Source: Legionella genomosp. 1 (lineage in GTDB: Bacteria; Pseudomonadota; Gammaproteobacteria; Legionellales; Legionellaceae). From it: a stretch of 6,208 nucleotides of DNA. The notes below the pieces were generated by a model. It did no database searches, was not told the origin of the DNA, and was given only the letters and a program-made list of their open reading frames with translations. Each line of letters starts with the position of its first letter. Positions within the stretch are counted from its first letter, which is position 1. Shown piece after piece: positions 5,582 through 6,208 of the stretch. The stretch lies in the NCBI GenBank assembly GCA_945901965.1, contig CAMDMN010000136.1, forward strand, positions 1-6,208, read 5' to 3'. Made by a program: the position numbers and the translations under genes.

Positions 5582-6046
5582 TTGCCAAATCGCAGGTTTT
5601 TTATCGAGCAGATGAAACAAGCCATTGCGTTATCTAAACGCAATCGGCAAAAATTGAATATTGTATTTCTTGATTTAGACGATTTTAAGAAGATTAATGA
5701 TCAATTTGGCCATGCGATTGGTGATTCTTATCTATGTCAAGTGGCTAATTTAATGAAATCTAAATTAAGAGAATCAGATATAGTCTCACGATTTGGCGGA
5801 GATGAGTTTGTATTATTACTTTCTAATATTCAATCAAAAGAAGCCGCGCTTAAATTTAATCAACAATTTTTGACAGAACTTGAAGCTGCGAAGATTAAAA
5901 TAGAAGATAAATCATTCCCAGTGAAAGCCAGCATAGGTTGCGCTGTTTATCCAGATGATGGCTTGGACGCAGAAGCTTTAATTCAAATTGCCGATACAAA
6001 AATGTATGACTTAAAAGCAAAAAGAAAGGGACGTACCGGAAAGTGA
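5582..6046 (+). CDS. GGDEF diguanylate cyclase domain, C-terminal half of the split PAS-GGDEF protein
   Basis: This is the catalytic half that would make cyclic di-GMP from two GTP. From the first usable codon (TTG 5582) it has LPNRRFF, FLDLDDFKKINDQFGH with the metal-binding Asp, SRFGGDEFVLLL with the intact active-site motif (GGDEF at 5795-5809), SIGCAVYPDDG and ADTKMYDLKAKRKGR. The inhibitory I-site RESD lies exactly five residues before GGDEF, so product feedback is expected. The true domain starts earlier: the frame is open back to 5528 and encodes YYAYYDILTN before the TTG. TTG 5582 has no ribosome binding site and would cut into the domain's first helix, so independent translation is unlikely and the piece belongs to the sensor frame at 4917. 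The last residues (RTGK) are not typical of the domain and lie where a GC-rich repeat begins, so the 3' end may have been altered by that element. Confidence 0.85.
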   Translation: MPNRRFFIEQMKQAIALSKRNRQKLNIVFLDLDDFKKINDQFGHAIGDSYLCQVANLMKSKLRESDIVSRFGGDEFVLLLSNIQSKEAALKFNQQFLTELEAAKIKIEDKSFPVKASIGCAVYPDDGLDAEALIQIADTKMYDLKAKRKGRTGK

Positions 6047-6129
6047 CGTAGGGCAAGTGACGTAGGGGACGGTCCGGGACGGACCCCTGTATTATTTAAA
6101 CACCTTAATAAATTATAGGGGGCGGTTCC
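6041..6129. repeat. GC-rich repeat patch with direct and inverted copies
   Basis: AAGTGACGTAGGG occurs twice in tandem (6041-6053 and 6055-6067), the first overlapping the GGDEF stop codon. It is followed by AGGGGACGGTCC (6064-6075), then GGGACGGACCCCT. GGTCC (6071-6075) and GGACC (6081-6085) can pair around a five-base loop. A second, degenerate core, AGGGGGCGGTTCC, lies at 6117-6129. CCCCT (6084-6088) is inverted to AGGGG (6117-6121) across an AT-rich spacer with partial self-complementarity. The patch is much richer in G+C than the DNA around it. It looks like an interspersed palindromic element; I do not recognise a named family. It could help end transcription, since six T residues follow at 6130-6135, but the hairpins are not adjacent to them. 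Confidence 0.65.
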
Positions 6130-6208
6130 TTTTTTAAATATATTTTGAATTTTACGAATTTTACGATGAACTTTTCAATGTTGGCAGGTTAATCATAAAA
6201 ATTACAGT
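6130..6208. other. AT-rich non-coding tail with a 9-bp tandem repeat
   Basis: I see no gene on either strand here. A T-run (6130-6135) follows the GC-rich patch. GAATTTTAC is repeated twice head to tail at 6147-6164. The remainder is unremarkable AT-rich DNA up to the window edge. Confidence 0.5.

Noticed and set aside
5582..6046. GGDEF piece as an independent gene starting at TTG 5582
   Set aside because: The TTG encodes the Leu of the conserved LPNR motif, has no ribosome binding site, and the preceding in-frame residues already belong to the GGDEF domain. It is the second half of the gene starting at 4917.
6041..6088. CRISPR-like array
   Set aside because: There are only two 13-bp direct copies separated by one base, with no spacers.

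Overview
The window is AT-rich DNA, apparently from a gammaproteobacterium. The best taxonomic marker is the left-edge gene, a clear SrkA/RdoA (YihE) kinase, a family typical of that class. A 749-residue, largely alpha-helical protein with spaced Leu-Leu-Thr-x-x-Asn motifs and an acidic C-terminal stretch looks like the effector-type proteins of intracellular or host-associated lineages such as the Legionellales. That placement is an inference, not a proof.

Layout. From the left edge to about 4.7 kb everything reads on the minus strand. In transcription order from right to left there are: a truncated eamA fragment (4672-4469); the 749-aa protein of unknown function (4414-2165) with its own extended -10 promoter; an intact EamA/DMT-family 10-helix transporter (2045-1149); a phytochelatin synthase-family protein (1186-377) whose reading frame overlaps the transporter by 38 nt; and the 5' part of srkA (292 to the edge). 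The transporter and the phytochelatin synthase-like enzyme look like one transcription unit. The enzyme carries a signal-peptide-like N terminus and the intact Gln/Cys/His/Asp catalytic set, so it may act on glutathione or gamma-glutamyl peptides outside the cytoplasm.

The 749-aa gene lies between two copies of one segment: the eamA 5' end, the eamA promoter region and the 3' tip of the 749-aa gene itself. Copy A (about 1853-2282) is intact. Copy B (about 4479-4832) is decayed, with a truncated eamA, a 73-bp deletion and a 30-bp scrap of the 3' end of a second 749-aa gene. The simplest reading is an old tandem duplication of [749-aa gene - eamA], one unit of which has been almost entirely lost.

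On the plus strand, 4917-6046 encodes a membrane-anchored PAS-GGDEF protein split in two frames. The sensor half ends at TAA directly after a run of eight A residues. The diguanylate cyclase half continues in the -1 frame with an intact GGDEF active site and RxxD inhibitory site, but has no credible start of its own. This is either a recent homopolymer frameshift (or sequencing error) or a slippage-dependent fusion. Past its stop lies a GC-rich repeat patch (about 6041-6129), and then about 80 bases of AT-rich DNA with no gene I can see.
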